From Sphingomonas sp. Y38-1Y (lineage in GTDB: Bacteria; Pseudomonadota; Alphaproteobacteria; Sphingomonadales; Sphingomonadaceae): DNA of 64,000 nucleotides. This document shows positions 1 through 8,890 of this stretch, piece after piece; the stretch's first letter is position 1, and each line of letters opens with the position of its first letter. The position numbers were made by a program, and so were the translations under genes. The stretch spans positions 1,674,001-1,738,000 of the forward strand of contig NZ_CP135916.1 in NCBI RefSeq assembly GCF_032391395.1, written 5' to 3'. The notes beneath the pieces were generated by a model. The model did no database searches, was not told where the DNA came from, and saw only the letters and a program-made list of their open reading frames with translations.

Positions 1-165
1 ATGCTCGTCGCCGATGCCGCCAGCGTCGCCCGCCACGACGACGCCGCCCGCGTGGGCGAGACGAGCGCCGCGCCGCGCATCGAGCTGGCGTCGGAGACCG
101 CGTCGTTCGCGAGCTATGACGTGGTGGTCGCGAGCGGGTATGGCGCGCGGGGCGGGGTGGATTGA
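1..165 (+). CDS. C-terminal fragment of an unidentified protein (5' end outside window)
   Basis: An open frame runs from base 1 to a TGA at 163-165 (54 residues). It carries the third-position GC bias of its neighbours, so it is probably the tail of a gene that begins outside the window. The ATG at base 1 may be an internal methionine. The tail is acidic and alanine-rich and ends in a glycine-rich stretch (GYGARGGVD). No domain is recognisable and no function is proposed. A palindromic repeat follows. Confidence 0.4.
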   Translation: MLVADAASVARHDDAARVGETSAAPRIELASETASFASYDVVVASGYGARGGVD

Positions 166-197
166 GGCTGTGCCTCAGATGGCGCGCTCTGATTTCC

Positions 198-340
198 CCG
201 TTCCTGCTGAGTAGAGACCGAGTAGCCCGCTAGGGCGTATCGAGGGCTCGTATCGAAGTACCGTCACACGCGCCAACGTCCTTCGATACGCCGCCTCGAT
301 ACGCCCTGCGGGCTACTCGGCGGCTACTCAGGACGAACGG
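198..340. repeat. Long palindromic intergenic repeat, family 1, copy A
   Basis: The element begins CCGTTCCTGCTGAGTAG and ends CTACTCAGGACGAACGG, so its ends are near-perfect inverted repeats. Inside are nested inverted pieces (GTATCGAGG, TCGTATCGAAG, CTTCGATACG). The same ends occur at 389-534, 2667-2747 and 6299-6416. No ORF is present. It behaves like a REP/MITE-type intergenic repeat. Confidence 0.75.
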
Positions 341-388
341 TTGGGGGGGTGATTGGGGAGTTAGCCCAGGCCGCCGATCCTCCCCTTC

Positions 389-534
389 CCGTTCGTGCTG
401 AGTAGAGACCGAGTAGCTCCGTAGGAGCGTATCGAGGGCTCGTATCGAAGTACCGTTCCGCGCACCAACCTGTCCTTCGATACGCCACCTCGATACGCGC
501 TTCGCGCTACTCGGCGGCTACTCAGGACGAACGG
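389..534. repeat. Long palindromic intergenic repeat, family 1, copy B
   Basis: This second copy lies 48 bp downstream of the first in the same orientation. It starts CCGTTCGTGCTGAGTAGAG and ends ACTCAGGACGAACGG. Copies A and B differ mainly in the loop around the central TCGTATCGAAGTACCG segment. Confidence 0.75.
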
Positions 535-558
535 TTAGCGGGGTGATGAGAGGACAGC

Positions 559-1146
559 TCAGGCCGCCCGCGGCTTCGCGCCTGGCCAGTCGTCCGCCGC
601 CAATTCCGGCAGCGCGCACAGGTCGCTCCGCTCCCCCTCGAACACCAAGGGCGTTCCGAAGCGCACTCGCGACGGATCGACGGCGTGGAGGGTCTCGCCC
701 ACGCCGCCGACGCCCCCGCAGCCGATGACGAGATAGGCGATTGAATGGCTGTTGCAGCCGAGCATCGCATCGGCGACATGGCCGATCGCGGTGCCGTCGC
801 GGTCGACGACGCGTGCGCCGACGACGCGGCCGAGCGCCACCTTGGTCTCGTCGCGCTGGTCGGCGCTGCGCTGCTCGGCACGCTCGCCGCCCTTGTCGTA
901 GCGCGCCTGCCGGCCCAGCCAGCGCCAGATGCCGACGACGTTGACGAACGTCAGGAAGCCGTTGGTGAGCAGCAGGTTGGTCTGGCCCGACGACAGGCCG
1001 ACGATCGACCAGGCGACCGACCCGATCGAGAACACGACGAAGCCCCAGCCGGTGACGCGCGCGCCCAGATTGGCGGCGGTCATCATCGCCGCGATCATCG
1101 TCGCGGCCGGCGCGATCCACCCAGCGATGTCGGCAAGCCCCTGCAT
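559..1146 (-). CDS. Membrane protein with C-terminal PRC-barrel-like domain
   Basis: This is a 195-residue protein. The first 75 residues contain three hydrophobic segments (about 5-27, 32-52 and 57-74). A charged linker follows (about 80-100), and then a soluble domain (about 103-185) with the VVDRDGTAIGHV pattern typical of PRC-barrel folds. The N-terminal half looks like a small integral membrane unit. PRC-barrel domains occur in RNA maturation and photosynthetic reaction-centre proteins and in many stress-linked small proteins, so no specific role can be assigned. The gene is monocistronic and divergent from the regulator at 1275. The start is the first ATG before the first membrane segment. 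Confidence 0.55.
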   Translation of the reverse strand: MQGLADIAGWIAPAATMIAAMMTAANLGARVTGWGFVVFSIGSVAWSIVGLSSGQTNLLLTNGFLTFVNVVGIWRWLGRQARYDKGGERAEQRSADQRDETKVALGRVVGARVVDRDGTAIGHVADAMLGCNSHSIAYLVIGCGGVGGVGETLHAVDPSRVRFGTPLVFEGERSDLCALPELAADDWPGAKPRAA

Positions 1147-1274
1147 ATAAACGCGAAACGTCGCGTGTGGCTCGGCCGTTCCGTTTGTAGATGCTGGGCC
1201 GCCGGCCGTGTCTTGCTGTAAAGAACTGACATGGCATGATGGCGGCCGAGCGTCAGGGGGCGGAGCACCAGCGA

Positions 1275-2654
1275 ATGGCCGAACACAAGCTGATCGCCGG
1301 CCATGCCGTGCGCCGGGTGCGGCGCCAGCTCGGGCTGACGCAGGCGGCGATGGCCGACGCGCTCGATATCTCGCCGAGCTATCTCAACCTGATCGAGCGC
1401 AACCAGCGACCGATCTCGGCGACGCTGCTCGTGCGGCTGGCCGAGCGGTTCGACTTCGACGCGCGCACGCTAGCCGCCAGCGAGCCCGGCGGCGGGCGTG
1501 CGGCGATGCGGCGGCGGCTGGGCGACCCGATGTTCGCCGACCTCGACATCGATCGCGCCGAACTCGACGAGTGGCTGGCGAGCGCCCCCGGCGGCGCCGA
1601 GGCCTTTGCGCGGGCGTTCGACGCGCGCGGCGGGGAGGGGGCGGGCGACAATCCGCACGACCGCACCGCACGCGAGGTGCGCCGCGCGATCGAGCATTGG
1701 CGCAACCATTTCCCCGACCTCGACGCCGCGGCCGAGGGGCTTGCCGACGAGCTTCGGCTGTCGAGCGGCGACCTGATCCCTGCGCTCGCCGACCGGCTGC
1801 GGACGCGGCACCAGCTCTCCGTCCGCATCCTGCCGGTCGAGGTGATGCCCGACCGATTGAAGCGGCTGGACCTCCACGCGCGCCAGCTTCAGCTGTCCGA
1901 ACTGCTCGACCCCGCCAGCCGCGCCTTTGCGATGGCGGAGCGGCTGTCGGGCGAGGTGCAGGGCGAGGTCGACGCGATCGTGCGAGGCGCCGGGCTGTCC
2001 GATCGCGTCGCCGAGCGGCTGCTGCGCCGGCACGTCACCGGCTATTTCGCGGCGGCGGTAATGATGCCCTATGCCCGGTTCCTTCGCGCGTGCGAGGCGA
2101 CGGGCTATGACCTGGAGCTGCTGCAACGCCGGTTCGGGGCGGGATTCGAACAGGTCGCGCACCGGCTGACGACGCTCGGGCGCGTGGGCGCGCGGGGCCT
2201 CTCCTTCTTCATGCTGCGCGTCGATCGGGCGGGGCAGGTGTCGAAGCGCTATGCCGGCGCCAGCGCCTCGCCACTGGTCGAGGGCGGGCTCTGTCCGCTG
2301 TGGGACGTGTTCGCGGCGCTGGCGCGGCCGGGCGAGCCGATGACGCAGCTGATCGAGACCGAGGATGGCGGCCGCTGGCTGACGATCGCACGCAGCGTTC
2401 AGCCGCATGCCGGGCCGATCGGCGGGGTGAAGGGACGGTTCGCCGTCGTCGTCGGCGTGGCCGCGGGCGAGGCGGCCGGGCTGGCGGCCGCGCGGGGCAT
2501 CGACCTGGGCGCGCAAGCGATGCCGGTGGGGCTCGGCTGTTCGGCCTGTACCCGCCCCGATTGCTCGCAGCGAAGCGCGCCGCCGGCCGCCCGCGCGCGA
2601 ATCGTCAGCGATCGGGAAGTCGGGATGACCCCCTTCGCCTTTGCGGGCGATTAG
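1275..2654 (+). CDS. ScfR/RamB-type short-chain acyl-CoA metabolism regulator (XRE family)
   Basis: The protein has an N-terminal XRE-type helix-turn-helix (about residues 7-62, with LGLTQAAMADAL and ISPSYLNLIERNQRP). A long central region resembles the IrrE/ImmA-like part of this family. The C-terminus carries GCSACTRPDCSQRSAP (about 421-436), a cysteine motif that marks the ScfR/RamB group. Members control methylcitrate, glyoxylate or propionate metabolism. The target here is unknown, because no such genes adjoin it. I prefer the ATG at 1275, preceded by GGAG at good spacing, over the in-frame ATG at 1236. Length (459 residues) fits the family. Confidence 0.8.
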   Translation: MAEHKLIAGHAVRRVRRQLGLTQAAMADALDISPSYLNLIERNQRPISATLLVRLAERFDFDARTLAASEPGGGRAAMRRRLGDPMFADLDIDRAELDEWLASAPGGAEAFARAFDARGGEGAGDNPHDRTAREVRRAIEHWRNHFPDLDAAAEGLADELRLSSGDLIPALADRLRTRHQLSVRILPVEVMPDRLKRLDLHARQLQLSELLDPASRAFAMAERLSGEVQGEVDAIVRGAGLSDRVAERLLRRHVTGYFAAAVMMPYARFLRACEATGYDLELLQRRFGAGFEQVAHRLTTLGRVGARGLSFFMLRVDRAGQVSKRYAGASASPLVEGGLCPLWDVFAALARPGEPMTQLIETEDGGRWLTIARSVQPHAGPIGGVKGRFAVVVGVAAGEAAGLAAARGIDLGAQAMPVGLGCSACTRPDCSQRSAPPAARARIVSDREVGMTPFAFAGD

Positions 2655-2666
2655 ACGGCAACCTCA

Positions 2667-2747
2667 CCGTTCGTGCTGAGCTTGTCGAAGCACGTGATCC
2701 AGGCGCAGCGCCCGGGACACGCCCTTCGACAAGTTCAGGACGAACGG
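2667..2747. repeat. Short palindromic intergenic repeat, family 1, copy D
   Basis: An 81-bp version of the family starts CCGTTCGTGCTGAGCTTG and ends AAGTTCAGGACGAACGG, with an inner GCTTGTCGAAG / CTTCGACAAG pair. It fills the gap between two convergent genes, the acyl-metabolism regulator and mntH. Confidence 0.7.
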
Positions 2748-2757
2748 GGGCGGGGGC

Positions 2758-4113
2758 TCAGCCCATCGCCAGTTGCGCCAGCAGCGTCAGGTTCAGTCCG
2801 ATCACCGTCAGGCAGATGGCCCACGCCACCACCTTGAGCACCGGGCCGTTGACGAAGCCGCCCATCAGCTTGCGGTCGCTGGTGAACTGGACGAGTGGCC
2901 AGACTGCGAACGGCAGCTGGAGGCTCAGCACCACCTGGCTCAACACCAGGAGGCGCGCGGTGCCGCTCTCGCCGTACAGCGCCGCCACCGTTGCGGCGGG
3001 GACGATCGCGATCAGCCGCGTGACGATGCGGCGGAGCCAGACGGGGAAGCGCAGCTTGAGGAAGCCCTCCATCACGATCTGGCCGGCGAGCGTCCCCGTG
3101 ACCGTCGAATTCTGGCCCGAGGCGAGGAGCGCCACCGCGAACAGCGTGCTGGCGACGCCGACGCCCAGCATCGGGGTGAGCAGCTGATACGCCTCCTGGA
3201 TCTCGGCGACTTCGGTGCGGCCGGCGGTGTGGAAGGTGGCCGCCGCCAGGATCAGGATCGATGCGTTGATGAAGAAGGCGAGGCCCAGCGCGATCGTCGA
3301 GTCGATCGTCGCCATCTTCAGCGCGTCGCGCTGCCCCGGTTCGGTCCGGTCGAACGAGCGCGTCTGCACGATCGAGCTGTGGAGATAGAGATTGTGCGGC
3401 ATCACCGTCGCACCCAGGATGCCGATCGCGATGTAGAGCATCGCCGGGTTGGTCACGATCTGCGGCGCGGGGATCAGCCCGCGGGCGATCGCGGCGACGT
3501 TGGGCTGGGAGAAGATCAGCTCCGCGCCGAAGCAGCCGGCGATGACGATCAGCAGCGCGATGATGAACGCCTCGAGCTTCCTGAAACCGAAGCGCTGAAG
3601 CGCGAGGATCAGCATCACGTCAACCGCGGTGATCGCGATGCCCGCGACCAGCGGAATGCCGAACAGGAGCTGGAGCGCGATCGCGGTGCCGATCACCTCG
3701 GCCAGATCGCAGGCGATGATCGCCGTCTCGCACAGGATCCACAGCACCCATCGCGCAACCGGGCCATAGCGCTCGGCACAAGCCTGGGCGAGGTCGCGAC
3801 CGGCGACGATGCCGAGCTTTGCCGACAGCGACTGGAGCACCATCGCCATCAGGTTGGACAGAAGGATGACGGACAGCAGCGTGTACCCGAACGCCGACCC
3901 GCCGGCGATATCGGTCGCCCAGTTGCCGGGGTCCATGTACCCGACCGCAACCATATAGCCCGGGCCGGCGAACGCGCCGAGCCTGCGCCAGAACGCGACC
4001 GTGGGTGGATGCACCGCGATGCTGCGATAGCTTTCCGGAAGGCTGGGCGTCATGTCCGCAGCGTCGAGCGCCGCGCTTGCCGGCGGTGGCGGTGCCATCC
4101 CGTGATCCCCCAT
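2758..4113 (-). CDS. mntH: Nramp-family divalent metal (Mn2+/Fe2+)-proton symporter MntH
   Basis: This 451-residue inner-membrane protein has about eleven hydrophobic segments. It shows the Nramp metal-site signature DPGNW in the first membrane helix (residues 61-65) and the MPHNLYLHS motif of helix 6 (about 235-245). Nramp proteins import Mn2+ and some Fe2+ using the proton gradient, often for oxidative-stress defence. The N-terminus has a roughly 35-residue proline/alanine-rich extension before the first helix, so ATGs at 4098 or 4053 are possible alternative starts. The gene is divergent from the lipid-kinase-like gene. I saw no clear Mur or MntR operator in the roughly 100-bp gap. Confidence 0.92.
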   Translation of the reverse strand: MGDHGMAPPPPASAALDAADMTPSLPESYRSIAVHPPTVAFWRRLGAFAGPGYMVAVGYMDPGNWATDIAGGSAFGYTLLSVILLSNLMAMVLQSLSAKLGIVAGRDLAQACAERYGPVARWVLWILCETAIIACDLAEVIGTAIALQLLFGIPLVAGIAITAVDVMLILALQRFGFRKLEAFIIALLIVIAGCFGAELIFSQPNVAAIARGLIPAPQIVTNPAMLYIAIGILGATVMPHNLYLHSSIVQTRSFDRTEPGQRDALKMATIDSTIALGLAFFINASILILAAATFHTAGRTEVAEIQEAYQLLTPMLGVGVASTLFAVALLASGQNSTVTGTLAGQIVMEGFLKLRFPVWLRRIVTRLIAIVPAATVAALYGESGTARLLVLSQVVLSLQLPFAVWPLVQFTSDRKLMGGFVNGPVLKVVAWAICLTVIGLNLTLLAQLAMG

Positions 4114-4211
4114 TCTTTCCTGATCCTGCCCAGCGCCTTAACGGCTTCGGCGCGGCTTGGCTGCATCCTTCGTTAGCTGGGATCGTTATGCGCCCGAAAA
4201 GGTGGGGCAGC

Positions 4212-5048
4212 ATGCACAATCTGTGGTTCATCACCAACCCAAGCTCGGGCTCGGCCACCCGCGAGAAGTGCGACGCGATCGAGGCGGTGTTCGAGGAGCG
4301 CGGACTGAAGCTGGTCGGCCGCACCGGCTTTCCGGACGAGACGCTGCCCGATGGGGCGGCGCTGGACGCGGCGGGCGCGGACACGGTGGTGCTGTTCGCG
4401 GGCGACGGGACGATCAATGCGGTGCTCTGCAAGCTGGCCGAGTGGGGTGGCCGCTTCCTGATCCTGCCGGGGGGCACGATGAACCTGCTCGCCCGCGCGC
4501 TTCACGACAGCCTGGATCCGCACGCGATCATCCATGCCGCCAATGATGGGTACCGCACCGTATCGATGCCGTTCGTCGAGGCGGGACCGCACCGCGCCTT
4601 TGTCGGCCTCATCATCGGCCCCGCCGCGCAGTGGTTTCGTGCGCGCGAGGCTGTGCGCAAGCGGCGGCTGTTCTCCTTCTTCCGCGCGATGCGCCACGCC
4701 TGGGGTCGCACCTTCGGCAAGGGCATCCGCGTGTCGGGACCGGTGCGGCTGCGGCGCCGCTATCAGGCGGTGCTGGTGAAGCCCGACGCGCGCGGCCTGG
4801 ACGTCGCCGGGATCGACGCCCGCGACTGGCGCGCGATCGCGGAGCTCGGCTGGAACTGGGTATCGGGCGAGTGGGTGAACGCCGCCTCGGTCACGCACGC
4901 GCTGTCGCGCCATCTCGTCATCGAAGGCTCGCGCCCCGTGCTCGCGCTATTCGACGGCGAACCCGAGCGGCTCGAGCCCGGTACGCGGCTGAGCGGCGGC
5001 ATGAGCGGTGAACGCTTCATCGCGACGCGTACAAAGGAGACGGCATGA
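4212..5048 (+). CDS. Diacylglycerol/sphingosine kinase-family protein (DAGK catalytic domain)
   Basis: The N-terminal catalytic domain has ITNPSSGSA near residue 7, the nucleotide-binding GDGTIN motif (64-69) and PGGTMNLLARAL (85-96), all typical of the DgkB/YegS/sphingosine-kinase fold. Such enzymes phosphorylate diacylglycerol or related lipids at the inner membrane; the true substrate is unknown. The ATG at 4212 follows AGGTGGGG. Longer in-frame starts at 4188 or 4005 lack support, and the 4005 start would overlap mntH. The stop overlaps the start of the phosphoesterase gene (ATGA), so the two are translationally coupled. Confidence 0.8.
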   Translation: MHNLWFITNPSSGSATREKCDAIEAVFEERGLKLVGRTGFPDETLPDGAALDAAGADTVVLFAGDGTINAVLCKLAEWGGRFLILPGGTMNLLARALHDSLDPHAIIHAANDGYRTVSMPFVEAGPHRAFVGLIIGPAAQWFRAREAVRKRRLFSFFRAMRHAWGRTFGKGIRVSGPVRLRRRYQAVLVKPDARGLDVAGIDARDWRAIAELGWNWVSGEWVNAASVTHALSRHLVIEGSRPVLALFDGEPERLEPGTRLSGGMSGERFIATRTKETA

Positions 5049-5791
5049 TCCGGTTGTTCCACGTCAGCGACCTGCATTTCGGCGCGGAGGACCAGTCGGC
5101 GCTCGCCTGGTTCGCGGGCATCGTCCGCGACGAGGTGCCCGATGCGATCCTGATGACCGGCGACCTGACGCAGCGCGCGCGGTCGGACGAGTTCGAGGCG
5201 GCGGCCACCTGGCTCGAATCGCTCGGCCGGCCGACGACGATCGAGGTCGGCAACCACGACCTGCCAATGTACAATCCGGTCGCGCGCATCTTTCGCCCCT
5301 ACAAGCGGTACAAGTCGCTGGAGCGGCTGATCGAGCGGCCGCTGGAGGTGAAGGGCGTGACCATCGCGCCGCTGCGCACCACCGCGCGCTTCCAGTTCCG
5401 GCTCAACTGGTCGAAGGGTCTGGTGACGCCGCAGCGGCTGGCCAAGACGGTGCGGCTGGTCGAGGAGGCGCCGGAGGACGATCTCGTCTTCGTCACCGCC
5501 CACCATCCGTTGATTGAGGCGGGCACGCGGACCGACGCGCGCACCGTCGGCGGCGAGCGGGCGCTCAGGGCGCTCGCCAACGCGGGCGCGCATGCGGTGC
5601 TGACCGGCCACGTCCACGACCCCTTCGACATCGAGCATGAGGTCGACGGCAACCCCATCCGCCTGATCGGCGCCGGCACCCTGTCCGAACGCGTGCGAGA
5701 GACGCGCCCGTCGTTCAACGAGATCCGCGTCGAGGGCCGCGCCTTCGAGACGATCGCGCGGGTGATGGACGGGCCGGATCACCGGGTGTGA
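5045..5791 (+). CDS. Calcineurin-like metallophosphoesterase
   Basis: This 248-residue protein carries the full metallophosphoesterase motif set: DLHFG (D9, H11), GDLTQ (39-43), GNHD (69-72), AHHP (about 157-160) and GHVHD (about 191-195). The fold binds two metals and hydrolyses phosphodiesters or phosphomonoesters. The short single-domain form resembles class III cyclic-nucleotide phosphodiesterases and UDP-diacylglucosamine hydrolase-like enzymes, so the substrate is open. Coupling to a lipid-kinase-like gene suggests a lipid-related phosphate substrate, which is inference. It overlaps both neighbours by four bases. Confidence 0.8.
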   Translation: MIRLFHVSDLHFGAEDQSALAWFAGIVRDEVPDAILMTGDLTQRARSDEFEAAATWLESLGRPTTIEVGNHDLPMYNPVARIFRPYKRYKSLERLIERPLEVKGVTIAPLRTTARFQFRLNWSKGLVTPQRLAKTVRLVEEAPEDDLVFVTAHHPLIEAGTRTDARTVGGERALRALANAGAHAVLTGHVHDPFDIEHEVDGNPIRLIGAGTLSERVRETRPSFNEIRVEGRAFETIARVMDGPDHRV

Positions 5792-6276
5792 TCCTGGGTC
5801 GCTGGATCGTCGCCGCGGCCCTGATGACGGTCACCGTCGCGGCAGAGGCGCAGGTGCTGCCGCCGCCGTCATTGCCGGGGCAGGACGAGCTCGGCGCGAC
5901 GCTCGTTCGCGCGATCGAGAGCAAGGACGTGGCGACCTACGCCTCGCTCTTGTCCGATACGCTGACGGTGTTCGAGGATGGCGAGCAGATTGCCTCCAGC
6001 AAGGGCGAGTGGTTGGACCGTTTTGGGAAGATGCTGGCCGCCCTTGGCGTGAGCTTCAAGGTGCAGCCGGGCTTCTCGTCGACGGGCAGGCTGCTGTTCA
6101 TCGAGTATTTCAACTCGATGGCGAGTTGGGGCGGTACGATGCCCCGGCATTGCTGCTGGTCCTATGACGCGGTCGCGTATGACATCCGGAACGGGAAGGT
6201 CGCGGTGATCCGTCGGCTGCGCGGCGGCGACCATCGGCTAGATGCGCGGGGTTTGCCGGAAGCCAGGCCCTTCTAG
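5788..6276 (+). CDS. Exported NTF2/SnoaL-like protein of unknown function
   Basis: The gene starts with GTG, overlapping the previous stop as GTGA, which supports that start. Residues 1-21 form a signal peptide ending near AEA-Q. The mature part has a hydrophobic, aromatic pattern (DVATYASLLSDTLTVFEDG) typical of the NTF2-like/SnoaL cone fold used for small-molecule binding or as a ketosteroid-isomerase-like scaffold. Two adjacent cysteines (HCCWSYD) lie late in the protein. No catalytic assignment is possible. It is the third gene of a coupled three-gene operon. Confidence 0.55.
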   Translation: MILGRWIVAAALMTVTVAAEAQVLPPPSLPGQDELGATLVRAIESKDVATYASLLSDTLTVFEDGEQIASSKGEWLDRFGKMLAALGVSFKVQPGFSSTGRLLFIEYFNSMASWGGTMPRHCCWSYDAVAYDIRNGKVAVIRRLRGGDHRLDARGLPEARPF

Positions 6277-6298
6277 AGGGTGCTGACTTCCGCTTTAT

Positions 6299-6416
6299 CC
6301 GTTCGTGCGGAGTAGAGACCGAGCGAAGTCGAGGGCTCGTATCGAAGCATCGTCGCGCGCGCTCAGTCCTTCGATACGCCGCTTCGACAAGCTCAGCGGC
6401 TACTCAGGACGAACGG
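6299..6416. repeat. Palindromic intergenic repeat, family 1, copy C
   Basis: The element begins CCGTTCGTGCGGAGTAGAG and ends CTACTCAGGACGAACGG. It sits exactly between two convergent genes. The inner part mixes the GCTCGTATCGAAG arm of copies A and B with the CGACAAGCTCAG arm of copy D, which suggests recombination between subtypes. Confidence 0.75.
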
Positions 6417-6431
6417 ATGAAAGCACCGTCA

Positions 6432-7181
6432 TCAGCGCATCCGCCTCCCCACCAGCGTTCCCTTCCTTCCGCCCAGCACCAGCCCGAAGTCGATCTGCGG
6501 CCAGCGCTTGCGCCAGCGCGCGGCGATGACGCGCTCGCCCGGGCGGGCGCCGTCGTCGAGCATCACCGCGCCGCCGACGCTCAGGCGGTCGAACAGTATC
6601 TCCGCCGCGCCGCGGACGAAGGGGTGGAGCGTCCAGGGTGGCCCGTCGATCAGGAGCAGGTCGATCCGGTCGGGCAGGTCGCTCGCGTCGTACCACAAGG
6701 CCGGCCAGCCGCCGGGCGCCGGCACCAACGGCGCGGCGCGCATGTCGGCATCCAGGCCATGCTCGCGCAGCCAGTCGCGCGTCGCCGCGACGAAATCGCC
6801 ATGCTGGTCGAGGCTGACGAGCCGGCCGCCGCCATTGAGCTGAAGCGCGCGTGCGACGATCAGGCTGGACGCACCGGCGCCGAGCTCGACCACGACCGCG
6901 GGGCGCCGCGCCTCGATCTCGTCGACGACGAGGTGGAGGAGGCCGGTGTCCGCCTTCCAGCTGCCGAGATTGGGGAGCGCATCGGCGGGCAGGTCCAGCC
7001 GCGCGAGCAGCGCATCCTTGTCGGCGCGGCGACCGCCCGACAGGCTGCGCGCCAGCCAGGGCCACTGGATCGCGCCCCACAGGATGGTGAAGGCGCGATC
7101 GCGCAGCGTCTGGCGCCAGCCATCCGGCCCGAGGCGTACGTCGTTGCGGGGGAGAAAGCCCGTGGCCTCGCGCGTGGTCAT
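6432..7181 (-). CDS. Class I SAM-dependent methyltransferase-like protein
   Basis: This 249-residue protein has a Rossmann-fold motif I, VVVELGAGASSLIVAR (about 96-111), then an acidic strand end (SLDQ), a motif II-like LLLIDGPPW (about 173-181) and a late GGAVMLDDG loop. This layout fits class I methyltransferases. LLIDGPPW recalls the class 24/FkbM-like or catechol-O-methyltransferase-like group that acts on small molecules or glycans. The substrate is unknown. The downstream lipoprotein gene is unrelated in function as far as can be seen. Confidence 0.65.
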   Translation of the reverse strand: MTTREATGFLPRNDVRLGPDGWRQTLRDRAFTILWGAIQWPWLARSLSGGRRADKDALLARLDLPADALPNLGSWKADTGLLHLVVDEIEARRPAVVVELGAGASSLIVARALQLNGGGRLVSLDQHGDFVAATRDWLREHGLDADMRAAPLVPAPGGWPALWYDASDLPDRIDLLLIDGPPWTLHPFVRGAAEILFDRLSVGGAVMLDDGARPGERVIAARWRKRWPQIDFGLVLGGRKGTLVGRRMR

Positions 7182-7243
7182 CGCAAGGCGCTCAAGCCGT
7201 TGGCGCGGGCGCGGTCAAGCGCGATGCGCCGAGCGGCCGGTCT

Positions 7244-7723
7244 TTACGGTCCGCAGGTCCAGTCGCCCGACGTGACGAGCGGCGCGGCCCCGTCGCGCTC
7301 GACGGTCAGCGTGGCAGGCATCGGCGGCGACTCGCCGCCGCCGGTTGCGGGGCCGGTCACCGCGACGCTGGCGGTCAGCCCGCCGCCCGTGAACCGCGCG
7401 CCGTGCACGATCGCGTTGAAGCCGCCCGGTGCCGTCACCCGCGCCATCCCCTGGTCGGTGCGAAGCACGGCATTGGCGATCCGCCCGCCGACATCACCGC
7501 GGGCGATCATCAGCAACCGATCGCTCGTGTCGGTGAAGCTGCACGCCAGTTCGCCAGCGACCTGCGCCTGGTCGAGGTCCGCGGCGGTCAACGGCGCGAT
7601 CGTCGGCGCGGTGCTCGACGGCGGGGCAGGGGTGGGCGAGGGCCGGGGCTGGTCCGGCTCCGGCGCGGGGTTGCCGCAGGCGGACAGGGCAAGAGCGAGC
7701 AGGATCGGGCCGGTACGCATCAC
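7244..7723 (-). CDS. Putative lipoprotein of unknown function
   Basis: The first 17 residues form a lipoprotein signal peptide with lipobox LSAC at about 13-16, so the mature protein is probably attached through Cys16. A proline-rich linker follows (about 18-40). The C-terminal domain contains paired cysteines (LACSFTD and DWTCGP) that may form a disulphide. No known family was recognised. Start codons at 7723 and 7720 are equivalent for the signal peptide. Confidence 0.6.
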   Translation of the reverse strand: MMRTGPILLALALSACGNPAPEPDQPRPSPTPAPPSSTAPTIAPLTAADLDQAQVAGELACSFTDTSDRLLMIARGDVGGRIANAVLRTDQGMARVTAPGGFNAIVHGARFTGGGLTASVAVTGPATGGGESPPMPATLTVERDGAAPLVTSGDWTCGP

Positions 7724-7767
7724 CGGCCGACGCCTTCGCTTCGCGACGGTTCCGCGGCACGCGCACG

Positions 7768-7796
7768 AAAAAGGGCGGCCCGTTGCCGGACCGCCC
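7768..7796 (-). terminator. Rho-independent terminator of rplM-rpsI
   Basis: On the minus strand a 10-bp stem (GGGCGGTCCG with CGGGCCGCCC, one G-T pair) and a GCAA loop are followed by TTTTT. It lies about 20 bases after the rpsI stop. Confidence 0.85.
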
Positions 7797-7818
7797 CCAT
7801 TCGTTCGATCGAACCCGA

Positions 7819-8376
7819 TCAGCGCTTCGAGAACTGGAAGCTGCGGCGGGCCTTGGCCTTGCCGTACTTCTTACGCTCGACGGCGCGCGGATCGCGGGTC
7901 AGGAAGCCCGCGGCCTTGACCGGCGGACGCAGCGCCGGCTCGTAGCGGGTCAGCGCCTGGGCGATGCCGTGCTTGACCGCGCCGGCCTGGCCCGACAGCC
8001 CGCCACCCTTGACGGTGCAGATCACGTCGTACTGGCCCTCGCGCTCGGCGACCTGGAACACCTGGTTCATCACCAGACGCAGCGTCGGACGCGCGAAATA
8101 GACCTCCGAATCACGGCCGTTGACCGTGATCTTGCCCGAGCCGGGCTTCAGCCACACGCGGGCGACGGCGTCCTTGCGGCGACCGGTCGCATAGGCGCGG
8201 CCATAGGCGTCGATTTCCTGCGCGCGCAGCGGCGTCGTCGGCTGCTGCGGCTGGACGGGGGCGCTGCCTTCCGCCGTATCGGCGGCGGGCGCCGAACCGG
8301 TCTCGGGCTGCGCGGCCTGCGGCTGAGCCTGGGTCAGCGAACCCAGGTCGGACAGGGACTGGCGGTTGTCGGACAT
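7819..8376 (-). CDS. rpsI: 30S ribosomal protein S9
   Basis: The C-terminal 130 residues are a full S9: [17 protein letters not shown] near the start of the core, the [19 protein letters not shown] loop, and the basic tail ending FQFSKR, which reaches into the ribosomal P site. About 55 extra N-terminal residues rich in Ala, Pro, Gln and Glu precede the core, so the protein is 185 residues against roughly 130 in E. coli. The start ATG shares one base with the L13 stop (TAATG), which implies coupled translation. Confidence 0.95.
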   Translation of the reverse strand: MSDNRQSLSDLGSLTQAQPQAAQPETGSAPAADTAEGSAPVQPQQPTTPLRAQEIDAYGRAYATGRRKDAVARVWLKPGSGKITVNGRDSEVYFARPTLRLVMNQVFQVAEREGQYDVICTVKGGGLSGQAGAVKHGIAQALTRYEPALRPPVKAAGFLTRDPRAVERKKYGKAKARRSFQFSKR

Positions 8377-8855
8377 TATGCGCCCACCTTGTTCTTGCGG
8401 TTCATGCCCGCGATGTCGAGCACTTCGGGGTTCTGCGCGGTGTGCGGATGCTCCGCGCCCTTGTAGATGCGCAGGTTGCGCATCTGCTCACGGCCGAGCG
8501 GGCCGCGCGGGATCATGCGCTCGATCGCCTTTTCCAGCACGCGCTCCGGGAAGCGGCCGTCCAGCACCTTGGCCGCGGTCACTTCCTTGATGCCGCCGGC
8601 ATAGCCGGTGTGCTTGTAATAGGTCTTCTGCTGGAGCTTGCGCCCCGTGAAGCGCACCTTGTCCGCGTTGATGACGATGACGTTGTCACCGCAATCGACA
8701 TGGGGGGTGAAGCTCGTCTTGTGCTTGCCGCGCAGCACATTGGCGATGATCGTCGCCGCGCGACCGACCACCAGGCCGTCGGCATCGACGATATGCCACT
8801 TCTTATCCACCTCGGCCGGCTTCACCGACTTGGTGGTCTTCATGAGCGCCTTCAT
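8376..8855 (-). CDS. rplM: 50S ribosomal protein L13
   Basis: This 159-residue protein matches L13 throughout: [20 protein letters not shown], then [17 protein letters not shown], the [11 protein letters not shown] segment and the [20 protein letters not shown] block. I chose the ATG at 8855 (protein beginning [10 protein letters not shown]) over an upstream start because it gives normal family length. It is first of two genes with rpsI, behind a likely sigma-70 promoter and a leader hairpin. Confidence 0.95.
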   Translation of the reverse strand: MKALMKTTKSVKPAEVDKKWHIVDADGLVVGRAATIIANVLRGKHKTSFTPHVDCGDNVIVINADKVRFTGRKLQQKTYYKHTGYAGGIKEVTAAKVLDGRFPERVLEKAIERMIPRGPLGREQMRNLRIYKGAEHPHTAQNPEVLDIAGMNRKNKVGA

Positions 8856-8890
8856 GGCTCTTCGACCTTTATGGGTAGAGGAAAACCGAA

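Larger units (their letters stand above)
166..558. other. Convergent intergenic region filled by two palindromic repeats
   Basis: This gap of almost 400 bases lies between the end of the partial gene and the end of the PRC-barrel gene, which point towards each other. It holds two tandem copies of a long palindromic element (198-340 and 389-534), and I see no gene or RNA in it. The palindromes may help terminate both transcripts, but there is no obvious T-tract. Confidence 0.6.

Noticed and set aside
2773..4176. A 467-residue plus-strand frame opposite mntH
   Set aside because: It lies antisense to a clear Nramp transporter, is Arg/Asp/Gln-biased as expected of a reversed GC-rich gene, and shows no domain.
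4005..4211. Upstream in-frame start for the lipid-kinase-like gene
   Set aside because: It would overlap the mntH 5' end and adds a low-complexity leader; the ATG at 4212 has a good AGGTGGGG site and starts the conserved domain.
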